A stretch of 64,000 nucleotides of DNA from Polydactylus sextarius (GCA_016801845.1 CM028912.1:23959501-24023500); one strand, 5' to 3'; shown: positions 12,362-25,054, counted from the stretch's first letter. The notes: a model not told the origin generated them from the letters alone. Made by a program: numbers and translations.

Positions 12362-14110
12362 TTTGTATTATTATTTTCACCACAGAAAAACACATGGAAA
12401 GCGCTTTGCTTTGTGTCCCTTTGTTTGTTTCCCTCTGTTTGTTTCTTCAGTATTTGTGTGAATAAATTGATCATTATCAGGTTTGATTGTTTCATAAATT
12501 AATAAATTAATCAATCAATTAAGACTTGACTTTCACTTGTTTTTTAATTAATTTGGAAACACTCAACATATACTATAAATATATATGTACACATACAGGA
12601 GAGGATGTGATCATTTATTTTTTTATTTATTTGTTTTGATGTGTATGTACTAAACTTATTATTTAAACAGCTATTACTGATAATAAGTGTGTGTTTCTGT
12701 AGTATAGTATCAGTCAAGTTTGTTTGTTGTCTCTAAACTAACACCTCCACTGTTTTGCTTTGTAAGAACTAGATAACCAATGTGGGAATGAAATCAATTT
12801 TCCAGCTACGTCTGTAAATTAAGAGATGTTTCTTCATCATTTTTGAAGTGGATTTTTTTCTTTTCTTTTTTTTTTCTTATTTTTTGGAGGGGTTAAAAGA
12901 GTTCATTTCAGTTCAGTTCACTTTATTAAGGAAAAATCAATCAGCTTTGGAGGAAAAGCCAATCAGAAAAGAAAAAAAAACAATGAAAAATGTGTAACCC
13001 AGTTTTGATGTGAACTTTGAGTTTAAGAAATACTACCTGGGAGTGTTTTTGCTCCATAAACATATGATCTATTTTTGTCAGGACTTGATTAAATGTCTGT
13101 GTGGTGATGAATCAGAGGTGCATTAGGTCACCTCTTGGAAAAGCAGAGCTGAAGAATGTACAGTAGATCTTCCCTGTCTGCTAATAACCCTTACAGCCTT
13201 TCTCTATTTGTGTGTGTCATTTGTTAGTGTACATCATCAACTGAAACAAATTTAAAAAATAAAAAAACAAAACTGACACTGAGATTAAGGCCCAGAAATG
13301 CAATCTATACCACAACCACATCGCCAGACACTTACATACACTCTCACACAAATGACAGCTGCAAATCTGTCTGAGGTCAGTGTAGTTAACACCCTGCTCC
13401 ACTCTGCCATCATTTCCTGCAACAAATGCCTTATCCTTCTGTAGCTTTTGTTTGTTGTTCCAAATAAATAAATAAATAAATAAAAATGACATGGAATAGG
13501 TAGATGGGTTTAACTAAACCTTTGTAATTGGAACAATTATTGGGAAGACAAATCAAATTAAATAACGAGGGCTTAGCTCATTGGGAAAATACTGTTCCAT
13601 TGGGAACTGTTCCATTGCCACAGTGACAATGAGTTGTAACAAGAGCTCATCAGTGCCTTGAGAAATTCATTTTGACCCAGATGATTTGATTTACATTTGG
13701 GGTTTTTGGGTCATGATCCAGTTCTTGCTTGTGGTGTGCAAAACAGGAAAATTAAACATGGCACTTGAGGAATGAGGAATCTAACCCTGAATTCTGTTGG
13801 AATTGGAGTTATGATCAGTTTGGATGGTATTGCATTCAAGGTAACATAAGGTTGTTGAAACCTTTTTAAATTTAATCTTTCAGTTGGACAGATGCAACGT
13901 CCAGAAAAAGGCAACAACAACCGTGGTGACAGTTACACAAGTGCTTCGGTTCTCTTGGTTTTGTGGTTGCATTGCATTCTGGTCTGCTGAGGCAACTGTC
14001 AGGAACAGATTTTTGCCTCTTTGTCTTCATTTAAAATCCATTCCTCACTGTGTTGTTTTGCATATTGGTGGCCGTACACCCCAAAATCATTGCTAATATT
14101 TTGTGCAAAT
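12362..14110. other. Non-coding stretch
   Basis: Nothing assignable was found apart from short A/T homopolymers and an (AAAT)n run near 13465. Confidence 0.4.
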
Positions 14111-14119
14111 ATTTTTTTA

Positions 14120-14280
14120 TATACAGTACTGTGTAAAAGTCATAGGCACCCCCCACATGTTGTGTTTTAGTACTGCTTTAAAGACCATACTTATGTATCT
14201 CTCACAAATTTCCTGTATTTTCTTATTATATCTGCATAAAGAAAGTGAGAAATGTATGGTCTTTACAGCACTTCAAAAAC
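14120..14280 (+). mobile_element. Tc1-like terminal sequence with internal inverted repeat
   Basis: ATACAGTACTGTGTAAAAGT followed by CATAGGCAC resembles the terminal inverted repeat start of fish Tc1/mariner elements. Inside, GCTTTAAAGACCATAC (from about 14175) is mirrored by GTATGGTCTTTACAGC (to about 14270), flanked by CTCAC and GTGAG. No transposase is present, so it is a truncated or miniature relic. Confidence 0.45.
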
Positions 14281-14827
14281 AAAATATATGTATAATAGAA
14301 GATAATAGTATTTTATTTTCAATCAGTTCTCAAGAAGATGATTATTTTTTGGTAAATGTGCGACTTAGCTGCAAATCGAATTGTTAGTTCTTGCAAACTG
14401 ATTGTGTAATTGAGTTTTTGTCATGATTTCCACTGTGACGTATTTAGGTCACTCACATTCACAGGAACTGTAAGTTCTCTCACTTTCATTCTTTTGCCGT
14501 CAGAGGAAAACCACATCGTAGGGGACCGCCAATCTGACACAGGAAACACGGAAGGAAATGCCAGGACACTGCTCACTTCATCTGTAGGCGGTTTCAGCCT
14601 CATGACCTTTTTCTAAACAGATGCTGTAGATGTGAGGTTTGCTTTTTTGCTGCTACACAATGCTCTTCACTTATCTCTGATAGATTTTTATCGCTGCACA
14701 CTGTAGGCTACACAGAATAAGACGCACAACACACTGCCTCCACTATATTAACACTGTGGCAGTAAATCTAGAAATTTGTTAATTGTTTGGATTTAGAGCA
14801 TGAGTTCATGGCATTCATCTGCATGCA

Positions 14828-14843
14828 GTGTTTTTTTTTTTTG

Positions 14844-14876
<33 letters not shown>

Positions 14877-14930
14877 TTATTTTTTTTGTTTTGTTTTGTT
14901 TTTTTTTTTTTTTTTGTTTGTTTTTGTTTC
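14828..14930 (+). repeat. (TTTTG)n / poly-T low-complexity run
   Basis: Tandem TTTTG units are interrupted by poly-T and TTTG variants over about 100 bases. Confidence 0.9.
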
Positions 14931-15512
14931 TGTTTTTGGTACAAAGTGGAAGTCCCTTCCACTCTTATGACTCTCTTATGACATGAGTGGGGGAGATGGG
15001 GGGTGTCTGTGTTTAATGCAGCCCTTTCACTTGATTTGTGTCGAATAACTAAACAAATGTGCCACATTCTATGAGAAATGTCAAGCCTATAAATGATGTT
15101 AAACATCCAGCCAATCTGGACCGCTGTCTAGTGACAGTGACACATACATACAGTACAGTCAAGACATATGAACCCCTGCCTCCTCCTGGCAACAATAAGG
15201 TGTAAGTTGTTTTATCTAATTGAGATTAAAATCTGTCAGCTGCCTGCCTACGGTCAGTGAAGGAGAAGAAGTACAAGTGTTGATGTTGCTAGAATGCATT
15301 TCCCGGGGATTACCTTAAATTCACAGTGAAGACGAATAACAGTTCTGTGGTGGTGCGAGGGTGTGTGTAAGGTTGACTATGATTCTGTGCATGTGTGTGT
15401 GTTGGCTGGAAGGGATATAGTGACTCCAAAACCAAAGCAAGCCCAGCCCACTCCCACAGTGGAAAGAATGATGTGTTATTCTGTAAATGACACTATTGAC
15501 CAAACAGATGAG

Positions 15513-15577
<65 letters not shown>

Positions 15578-15603
15578 CGCGTGCGTGCGTGCGTGCGTGC
15601 GTG
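15513..15603 (+). repeat. (TG)n microsatellite with GTGC end
   Basis: About 60 bases of pure TG are followed by CGTG/CGTGC variants. On the minus strand this gives an artefactual His-Thr ORF. Confidence 0.97.
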
Positions 15604-15925
15604 GAGCCAAAAGTTTGAAATTTTGTTAAACTAAAGTGATATCTATAATTAGGATTTTTTTTTATCTTGCCTGATTTTTTACATAGGTGTAGAACCTCTG
15701 GAAATGGTGGACCCACAATTGAGCAAAAAGAGAGAGAAAGAGAGAGAGAGAGACAGAGAGAATTAGAGGTGTTCTGTTTAGGACAGGAAAGGACCAGTTG
15801 AAGCTAAGAATGAAGATCAGTCACACTTCCATCTGTTGTATCTGATGGTTTTGTCATTTTCACAAGGCAGCCAACAGCATGCTTGTCAAGTTTCCTGTTT
15901 TCTAAGATCAATTGTGATATTGACT

Positions 15926-16768
15926 CTCATTTATCAAACAAATGTAGAAACCAGTGCAAATATGAGAAAAGAAATCATCATACGACAGGACTCACGTGAG
16001 ATTCACAAAACATGCTTATCGCACCAATCCCAGCGTAAGAATGAGCGGTTGTTGATAAATTTGGAGGCTAAAATCAATCGTATTAAGCATATCACACCTT
16101 CTATAAAACCATGGTTTAGAAGCCACACCACTAGAGTTTACAACATGGAGAGACGCAAACTGGCAAAAAAGATAAATTTCACCAAGGCTGAAAGAGACGC
16201 TCATGTCTCTGGTGGATGCACACCTTTTAGTATTGTTTGGCAGCCTGAAATCAGGAATTAAAAGTAAAAAAAAAAAAAAAAAAAATGTGATGTGAAAAGA
16301 AATAACAGCTGCAGTCAACAGCGTTTCAAACGTCAATTGGACTACGGAAGAGGTTTTATTATTATTTTTTTTTATTTCTTTTCTATCTGTGATGATTAAT
16401 GACACATTTGATACAACAGAAAATGAAATAATAAAAAAAAAACTTTAATTTGAAATAAGATCAAGAAGAAATGGTCCGACCCTAAATTAGCCACCAGAAA
16501 GCATGTTGCCGCCCTAAGGCGCAGCATGCAACAGACTGGTGAAGGCAGGTCGGACCCCAGTTTATCATTGACCGCAGTGGAGGAGGGAGTGGCCTTACTT
16601 ACCAGGTTGTCTTCTATACATACATTGCATACATGAACTCAGACGCGACATAAGATTTCATCATAGCCTACACTCACAATCAAATTGGTAAATGCCACAC
16701 TCTGTGTAGAAATAAACGTATGCTCAGTTTACGCCCATTTTCTATTGTACACTCATTTGATAAATGAG
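15926..16768 (+). mobile_element. Harbinger-like DNA transposon, decayed
   Basis: The outer inverted repeats are CTCATTTATCAAA at 15926-15938 and its reverse complement TTTGATAAATGAG at 16756-16768, followed by GGCC. The CCTCATTTATCAAA terminus is typical of fish PIF/Harbinger elements. Between them lie two fragments of a Myb/SANT-like accessory protein gene in plus orientation (about 16145-16261 and 16466-16636). No DDE transposase gene is visible, so the copy is non-autonomous. Family assignment rests on the termini plus the Myb-like fragments. Confidence 0.7.
16145..16636 (+). pseudogene. Harbinger Myb/SANT-like protein relic
   Basis: The first fragment starts at an ATG at 16145 with MERRKLAKKINFTKAERD, resembling the basic start of Harbinger Myb-like DNA-binding proteins (K.NFTK.E...L). 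It then runs into unrelated sequence and stops at 16261. The second fragment, 16466-16636, reads KKWSDPKLATRKHVAALRRS followed by MQQTGEG and a L.LTAVEEGVA tail. This matches the second half of that domain (K.KWSD.K...K..VAALR.S...TGGG...L...E). About 200 bases between them, including an A-homopolymer at 16267-16284, break the gene. In intact elements this protein is needed with the DDE nuclease to bind the ends and move the transposase to the nucleus. Here it is dead. Confidence 0.6.
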
Positions 16769-16779
16769 GGCCATTGTGC

Positions 16780-18850
16780 CCATTATCCATACCAAAGAAA
16801 CTTTAAAGCCTTCCACAATGATATAAAATTATTACACTACTATTACTACTACAACTACTACTAATAATAATAATGCATTTTAATGCGTCAATTAAAGGAG
16901 CTGACTCGTCCAGCACCCTTGGTGGACACACACACCACTCGTTTCCCTGATAGAGAGAAGAAACAAATATAATGTACAATTTGTTAACCTCTTGTTCCCT
17001 GAGCCACGGGCAAAGTGGGTCATATCCAATTTCACGGTGTGTAACACTGCCTCTGCTACATGAACATTGGCATGTTTATTATCCTCAGAAATGTCAGAAT
17101 CTCAGCTAAAAGCTCATAAACCATTTTTACAACCACCAAAGACAGCTAAAGCTAGTTACAATTAAAAGACAAAGTATCCCCCTCCATACAATGCTTTGTA
17201 AACAAACATGTTTTTTAGATTCTAAAACAAGAAGTTTCATCAAGATCTGACAAAAATTGACTGAACCAGTAGCAATAGCATATTCAAATGACCAATAAAC
17301 ACGATCATAAAACCTGTCATACCTTTGTTGTGTTATTTACAAGATGTAAGTCCACAGCAATAATGGCCCATTAAACAACTACATCTCCCAGGATACTTTG
17401 TGAGCAGTTTATGCTCAAAAATCATCTTTTTCTGAGATATGATTGGATGACATTACGACATTGTCCCTTTCTATGGATTAAATTGCAATCTCGTCTTAAA
17501 ATATTAATATGTATATTGCAAGTTTAATAACAGCAGCAATAAGCTTTTCAGTTTCCATCTCAAGAATGTTTAGGAACTAGGAACTAAAATTTCGCTGTTT
17601 GTTCCCTCGAACACACTCAAACTGGATTTTATCTTCTTCACTCTAGTCACCGAAGAAGCCTCACTACAGGCAAATTCGTTCTTTTCAGCGAATTTGCTCC
17701 CTCTCTATAGAGAAATAATGACGTCCACTGCTGTGGTCCATTACCCACCTGAACAATCCTTAACTAAAAGCTTTAACATAAAGAAAGTTTTATGCCCAAC
17801 CCTAAATTCTTTATCAATATGTTTTTTTGTTTGTTTTTGGTATGTTTGTTTGTAAAGTAACACTGCTGCAGACAGTGTTCGACACAATCGGTGGAAACTC
17901 CTTTGGAGTGTGTGTGTGCGTGAGAGAGAGAGAGAGAGAGAGAGATCGTGTGTCCATGTGGAGCAGTCAGTGGGCCTTTATTGTGAGATTGCAGGTGCGG
18001 ATAAATGCCATGTTTTGGTTTATGAGCATGTATATGAGTAAGTCTAGTGTGTGAGAGTGCATGGGTGAATGTTTTGCGTGAGAACCTATCTCTCTTCATG
18101 TGGTTGATGAATCTTGCCACAGTTAGCGTAATTGTGTTTACAGCAAAGCTAGTGCCTACTTCTGACTGGCTGTGGAACAAACACTTACTGGATCAGAATC
18201 AAACCAGAGGCCAAGTGCTGAAGCATGGGATTTAAACACAGTGTGCTTTCAGGTTGCAGGATGGCACAGAAGCATGTTGTGTTGTATGTTTTTTTTTTTT
18301 ATGTATTAATTTTTTATTTGGTATGTATTTTTTTATATCATTTTCTCTGGAGAAGGTGGTTGGTGATGATGGGCATATTTGCTTTTTCTAATACAAGATA
18401 ATCAGATAATATAATCAGTGCTTAATCTGTAAATCTGTAAAGCATCGTTGGTCAGGTAATGCCTTGGTACCAGCCTTTAAACAAAACTGTCTTGACAACC
18501 AGATCATTTTTCAATAATCATTTAAAATTAACAGAAGAGGGCTTTAGAAGGCTTTACTCAATGCCTGTTCCATCTCCAACAATTTCTGCTCAACAAACAT
18601 TTTATCAAAGAGAATATAGATTTTTGTTTCGCAAGGAAACTTGGCAAAGGGACATGGGGTTGATTCACTGAAAGGAGCTCTGTCCTGATGGCTGCTCCTT
18701 GTACACCTTGGATAGTCTGCCCTGGTGGTGGTTTGGCCACTGTGTACCATGACAGGTACTTATATGGGCCATCACACTTTGAGAACCTTGCCACCTGATC
18801 CTGCAGGTGTTTTTCTTTATGATTTTGTTATAAAACCTGAGAAAGTTTGG
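16780..18850. other. Non-coding stretch
   Basis: I see no supportable gene. It contains an (AG)n microsatellite at 17922-17946 and a poly-T run at 18290-18300. ORFs over these are repeat artefacts. Confidence 0.45.
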
Positions 18851-19075
18851 TTCGTCTAGGATTTTAACCTTCTGTCAGGAACAGGCCAGGAGGACACAAA
18901 CAAGAAATCAGAGGGTCAGACAAAATCAGTGTTGTTTATTCAGTCCAAAGTCAAAACCAGAAAATCACAGGGAAATAGGCAGAGGTACAAAAACAGCAAG
19001 CAAAACTCAGTGGTCAAAAAAACAATACTGGGTCAATAATCCAGGAATCAAACAGGCAAAATCAGGCTGGAACTC

Positions 19076-19560
19076 TCACACAGGGGACAAGACAATCTGG
19101 CACAGAAGGAAAGGAGAGTGGCGCTCAATGACAGTCAAACCCTGACAGTACCCCCCTCTAGGGCCGACACCTTGTGTGCTGGGGTCCATGATATGGCGAG
19201 AGGGTACCCAGGACCAATCCTCTGGGCCATATCCCTCCCAGTCCACCAGATACTGCAGTTCCTGGCCCTGCTGCCTAACTGCCCGCAGCTTCTTCACTGA
19301 CTACCCAGGGTAATGACTTGGACCAGTTGGAGGGGTTTTGAGATGTGAGGCAACGCAACCCAGCTTCCATCTCCTGGATAGTCCTTTCAGTTTGACTGTT
19401 GCTCTGGGGATGATAACCAGAGATAAGATTTGGTTTGGCGCCAATTAGTTCACAGAAGGCCCTCCAGAACTGTGCTATGAACTGGGGCCCCTGGTCAGAC
19501 AGGATAGTTTGAGGAAAACTGTAATCTTTGAATACTGTATTTAACAAGACCTCAGCAGTT
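19076..19560 (-). mobile_element. Ty3/gypsy integrase-chromodomain relic
   Basis: On the minus strand, 19303-19547 encodes the end of a gypsy integrase core: TILSDQGPQFIAQFW with the second catalytic Asp in SDQGPQF, then LISGYHPQSNSQTERTIQEM with the third catalytic acidic region, and NPSNWSKSLPWV. About 19200-19297 encodes a C-terminal chromodomain (QYLVDWEGYGPEDWSWVP). The segment between integrase and chromodomain is largely missing and the frame shifts. An integrase C-terminal chromodomain marks the chromovirus lineage. Sequence at about 18865-19075 downstream may hold part of an LTR, but no LTR pair is visible. Confidence 0.88.
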
Positions 19561-19619
19561 TCTTGCTACTGATATGTTTACTCTTCCCAATTAGTTTTGG
19601 ATAGTCCAGCCCAGGTTGA

Positions 19620-21430
19620 TACAAAACACTGATGGATGTACACTTAAGTTTATTAGTTGGAACTGTAAAGGTCTTAATTCCCTGGTAAAGCGCAGCAGGG
19701 TCCTACATCATCTTCAACATTTGGGAGCTCAAGTAATATATCTCTAAGAAACATTCTTCAAATCTTCTGTTTATCCGAGAATAAAGAGTGGGTGGATTGG
19801 TCATTCATACTATTCATCTTTTCATAGCAAGTATAAGAGGTGTTGCAATTTGGATACACAAATCAGTGCCCTTTGTATGTGCTAATGTGATCTCTGACCC
19901 AGGAGTCCTCACACTTCCTTATTTTAGGAGGTGACTTTAATTGTTGGCTCAGCTCAGAGTTGGACCACTCTTCTACCACTACCCCTTCAAGATCTTCCAG
20001 AATAATTAAATCCTTAATGGACGGGTTTGCAATTACGGATCCCTGGTGGTTTTTTAATCCCCCCGGTAAAGCATTTTCCTTTTTCTCCCATGTACATCAT
20101 ACATTCACTCAAATAGACTACTTTGTGGTGGATAACATATTTCTCCCTTTTGTAAGCTCATGCTCTTATGAAACTACAGTCATTTCTGATCACTCCTGTG
20201 TCACTATGAATGTCCAATTTAGGGGAGTTGTTCTTACACAAACTCCATGGTGTTTAACATATGTTTAGTCTCAGATGAAAAATTTGAAGAAACTTTTTCC
20301 GAACAAATTGATATATTTTTGAATATAAATAAGACCTCTGACATTTCTGCATCTGTATTGTGGGAGACTTTAAAAGCTTACATCAGAGGACAAATTATCT
20401 CCTTTGTAAGTTATGAGAGAAAACAAAAAAGGAAAAAATTGGATGAATTAACAGAATGTATTGCTCAATTGGACGGAGTATACGCCACGTCACCATCCAG
20501 TCACCATCATTTATATAGAGAACGACTCTCCCTCCAGTCAGAATTTGACACACTTACTACAGAGCATGCTGTTGAGCTACTCCTTAAGTCTAGCAGTAAT
20601 TTTTATAAATAGGGCGACAAAGCTAGTTACTGGCCCATCAATTGCGACAGTCTGCCTCTTCTGCCTCTACCAAATACCCCAAATCAAAACATCAGCAGGT
20701 ATTACAATAAACCCGAAAAGATTTAATGATGAATTTAAAAACTATTATATTTCATTATATAGATCTGAAACTGATTCGGATACGCAAGACTACGAAGACT
20801 CCTGACATGGTTGAAAAGTTGGAGATGCCAATATCCACTAATGAACTTTCAATTGCTATTACTTCTGTGCAGGGTGGTAAATGCCCTGGACCAGACAGCT
20901 ATCCAGTTGAGTTTTATGGAAAATTTCAACTCAAACCAGCTCCCCAGTTTGTTAAATATGGATTTTAAATTGTTTTCTAAAATCCTTGCTTTATGCTTGG
21001 AAACTGTGCTTCCGACCATTATCTCTCCCAACCAAACAAGTTAGGCACTCCTTTTTCAATTTAAGATAACTTTTTAAGACAATCTATAGTTACCCTACGG
21101 CTTCAGGACCAGAGGCTGTTACTTATTTTACACCTTGGAGAAGTTTGACTTTGGTAAAAACTTTATCACATTGGTTAAGCTATTGTATTCCTCCTGTGTA
21201 GCCTCAGTGAGGACAAATAACACCCACACAATATACTTTCCTCTCCATCGCTCCACTTGCCAGTGATGCCCCCTGAGCCCCCTTTTGTTTGTTTTAGCCA
21301 ACCCCTCTCTATTGCACTTCGTTGCAATCCCTGCTTTACAGCTATTTTCATGAAGGGGGCTGAGTTTCTCCTCATGCAGACGATCTGCTCCTCTACATTT
21401 CAAATTTTTTCATCTCTATCCCTGCAGCTC
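19620..21430 (+). mobile_element. LINE-1-type retrotransposon relic
   Basis: Broken plus-strand frames follow the order of an L1 ORF2. The endonuclease N-terminus (a W.CKGLNSLVKRSRVL motif near 19660, then GAQVIYL) is followed by the C-terminal endonuclease part in 19960-20268 (ITDPWWFFNP, Q.DYFVV, ISDHSCV), a spacer region, RT motif 0/1-like GGKCPGPDSYPVEFY near 20870-20930, and a fragment resembling FSQPLSIALR near 21290. Many stops and deletions occur, and the YxDD motif is not seen. It is an old, inactive, heavily degraded copy. Confidence 0.75.
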
Positions 21431-21599
21431 TCACTATATTTGACTTATTCCGTGCTATATAATGTATTGATTTTACATTAATGCCGTGATGATATTTCAA
21501 CATCTGCTAATAAAATTTGTTAAAAATTATTTTTGTATGTGTTTTTAGTGTGTGCGCGCAGAGGGTGTTGGGATGGGGTGATCAGCTGAGTGTTTAACC

Positions 21600-22240
21600 T
21601 TATTCTGTGCTCCATTTGTACTCAGAAGTCGGAATTGCCAAGTTCCAAGTCAGAAATTTCAATAGGAATGCCCACCAAAGTCTGATTTCTGACTCAGAGA
21701 ATCCTCTACACCCCCGAGTTGACTCTGAGTCGAATTATAGATGGCTGCCCCAAGTGTAAACAGTAGTAGAAGCTCTTGTAATATTCTGTTTATTAGCACT
21801 TCTGACTAGCACTAAATCACTCGTACACAAAGAATTGTTTGCCGTATATATATGAAAATGCTGCAATAGTGTAATTTACATTTTCCATGTAGTATATATG
21901 AACCACAACACAGGCCATGCCAACAATGACTAACAAGCCTGGTAGCCTGGTAGATTTGTGTCCAATCACTGATACAATTAAAAATGCTGTGAGTGTTGGT
22001 GACTAGGCTTGTGCCAATCAGCAACCCGATTGAGAGGATGATCGACAATGTTGTTGCTTGTTCGCCGTTATAAAAGACACACACACTGCTATAGCTGTGC
22101 AGCCACATCGACTGTGCTCTAGATCAGGTAAGGCAGGTTTGGCAACTTTTCCAACTTTGTAACTGGAACGCTGATAACTCGGCTATGACGTCATTCGCAG
22201 CTCTGAGTTCCAACTTCCAAGGTAATAGGAACGCAGCATA
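21600..22240 (+). repeat. Unassigned DNA-repeat element
   Basis: The interval is bounded by similar, oppositely oriented blocks: ACTCAGAAGTCGGAATT near 21620 and, at the right side, AGCTCTGAGTTCCAACTTCC near 22200. It includes the 21812-21934 block shared with 108-230. This suggests a non-autonomous DNA transposon. There is no coding capacity I recognise, and boundaries are approximate. Confidence 0.4.
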
Positions 22241-22574
22241 AATCAGGCTGCCTTTGGCCCACACAATTTGTGAATGAACGAACCACTACCCTCACTAGGA
22301 TCCTGACCAGCACCGATGTCTTCCTTAGGTGATGACACCATGCCAGAGAGCACCATGTCGCTCACTATTGCCGCCACTCTGTTCTCTAACCCCATTACGC
22401 CACCCATCTTGAAAATGGTCTGCCAATGAGCAGATGCTTTTCTTTTAACGTTGGATTTTTTTAATTCTGGCGTGGTGCGGTTTTCAGACACCATGACATT
22501 GACTGCCTGAGCCATATTCTCCCACTCCACAGAGTCCTGCACGGGTCTAATTTTGACAATCCACACCCAGCTGT

Positions 22575-23515
22575 ACTTGTCACACTTAAACTCGCATCCA
22601 ACCCGTTTTCTCCCAGTATTGCTAATAAACTACTGCACCCGACCTTACCCGCTATAAATGAATACTGACACTGATCCTGTGGAAAACTTCCTGTGTGGTT
22701 CCTGTCCCCAAGACGATGTGCCCCATTGAGCCCAACTATTGCAGACCCGTGGTCTTGACCTCTCACCTGATCAAGACCATGGAGAGGATTGTCCTTAGCT
22801 ACCTCATCCGGTGTGGTCATAACCTCTGCATCGATACCAGCAAGACAAAGGAGTTGGTGACTGATTTCCGCAGGAGTACACTACACACTTCACTACTGAA
22901 CATCCAGGATTTGGATGTTGACATTGTGGAGGACTACAAATACCTGGGTTCACCTGAACAACAGACTGGACTGGACTACAAACACTGATGGACTATATAA
23001 GAAGGGTTATAAACACCTCCACCTGCTGAGGAGACTGAGGTCCTTCGGTGTGTGCAGGACTCTAGTGACATCTTTTTATGACGCTGTGGTAGTATCTGCT
23101 GTGTTCTTCGCTGTGGTCTGCTAGGGCTGTGGCTGCTCTGAGAGGGACAAAAAAAGTCTGAACAAGCTGGTAAGAAAGGTCAGCTCTGTCCTGGACTGCC
23201 CTCTGAACACCATTGAGGAGGTATATGACAGGAGGACATTAGCTAAGTTGATGTCCATCGTGGACAATGTCTCTCACTTCCTACACAAGACTGTAGCTGC
23301 CCTGAGCAGCTCTTTCAGCATCAGACTGCTGCACCCACAGAGCAAGAAGGAACGCTACCAGTTAATTCATTCCAACAGCTACGACACCAGCATAAATACT
23401 GCACTTTTTCTTTTTTGTTATACAAGCTATTGCTTTATTTATTTTAACTTGATGCTCCTGTCAAACACACAAATTTTCTCCTGGGGATAAATAACGAATT
23501 TCTATTTTATTCTTC
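22575..23515 (+). mobile_element. Rex1-like LINE, 3' part, decayed
   Basis: Plus-strand fragments read VVPVPKTMCPIEPNYCRPVV and TSHLIKTMERIVLSYL (RT N-terminal region). The catalytic RT core is then skipped, giving DTSKTKELVTDFRRS, DYKYLG and RRLRSFGVCRTLVTSFYDAV (C-terminal region). A 3' end follows with TGGGGATAAATAACGAATTTCT, a typical LINE tail. The deletion of the RT core and several stops make it inactive. It belongs to the same family as 3454-3720 and 43690-44330. Confidence 0.8.
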
Positions 23516-25050
23516 TCCATTCTAATATTATTATTATTATTTTAGGTTCTCATCTGTCTTTCAATATTGCATGAGTCACAGTTCTGGCAGTAAGTTCATC
23601 CTCGCTATGTAATTCTAAACAGCTGTTTGTGTGTGTATACGTGTGTCTATGTTGTTTAAATGTGACTATGCATGAATGTAATCCCATGATAAGCAAAGAG
23701 TGTGGGTGTGTGCAGTCTCATATTAACCCCAGCACACCACACAGACAGACAGTTGTTGATTCCTGGATTCCTCTCTCTAATCCACTACCGCTGCTGTGGT
23801 TTAAAGCAGATGAACTGATGGATTGCTGCAGGGAAATGGCTCTGCGTGATATATTTTTTTCCAATCAGTGCTAGGATTAACTGAGAATAAACAGGGTCCT
23901 TCCTTCTCAGGTGGTGCGTTTCATCTCATACAACAAACACAGCAAGAGCTGGCTGCATCTCATAAAAGGGGTTTTGCTGCTGTGTAATCTAGGCATAAGC
24001 ACAGTATTTGAGTTTGATCCCATCCCAAGGTTGACTGGTTTCTGGTAAAAGGATGTTTGGCAGAGGTACATAATCTCAAGTCAATAACCCTGTGAGTGGA
24101 GGTTTTTATCATAGTTCCCCGTGTACACCCTGTTGAACAAAAGTGTGTATGTTTTCCTTCTTTGAGCATCTCACTTTACAAATGTCATGACTGTGAAAGT
24201 TGTGTGTGATTTATTTGGCTGTTTGGTTTCACAAATACTTAACTCTTCCAGGATCATAGTAGGAACAGAGTAGTAGTTTGGGAATTTTGCAGTTTGGTAA
24301 GAGACACAAAGCTTGGGATTCCTAAGATTGCACTAGGAATGATGAAGGGGGTGTTGTAGAGCACTCAGAGAAAATCACACCATACTGTGATCAAAGTGAC
24401 AAGCCACAAACTTTATAATTTTAGACAATTCTTAACTGCTGCACCTAATCACTTGTATTCAACTGCAGACTTCACTTATAAATCTAGAAAATGCCATTTG
24501 TGACAGTGACTGCAAATGGATAATTGTGATTCAAGGAAAAGGAAACAGTAATGAAAATAACAGTCTCAATTCTTTCAACTTTATGAAGCCAATGGATATA
24601 CAATAGACTTTTTTTTATAGCAGGCAGACCATTACTTCATTGTTAATGACATATCAGAACAATCAGCTGACTGACCTGGTGCTGCCGCCTGGTAGTGAAC
24701 CTGGGGTTTGGGTTTGGACAGCCCTCACCCAACTGCTCTGAGTTCCTGGCTGCAACCTCCGCCACAGTAATACATTGCTGTGGAAATATATCATTACCAG
24801 TAAAGGAGGCAGATGAATGCAATGCATCTTACACACTGCACAGGAGAGAGCAGGAGAGACAGAATAACTGTAAAATTATTGGCAGAGCCACTGAGAGAGA
24901 TAAAATAAAAATAACTGAATACAGATTCAGTTATTTCACCACAAAGAAAGAAACAACAAAATGTAATGGCTTGATACAGAATAACAACTTTCAGTGACCA
25001 ATCACCAGCGACAGGACATGCCGCAAAACACAAAATGTTTCTGATGTCGC
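23516..25050. other. Non-coding stretch
   Basis: I see no assignable element or exon. ORFs are short and motif-free. Confidence 0.4.
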
Positions 25051-25054
25051 TGGA

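Noticed and set aside
15321..15716. 131-codon minus-strand ORF with His-Thr repeats
   Set aside because: It is created by the (TG)n microsatellite, with no domain or start context.
16016..16405. 129-codon minus ORF across 16.0-16.4 kb
   Set aside because: It lies opposite the Harbinger Myb-like fragment and contains a poly-Phe run from the A-homopolymer.
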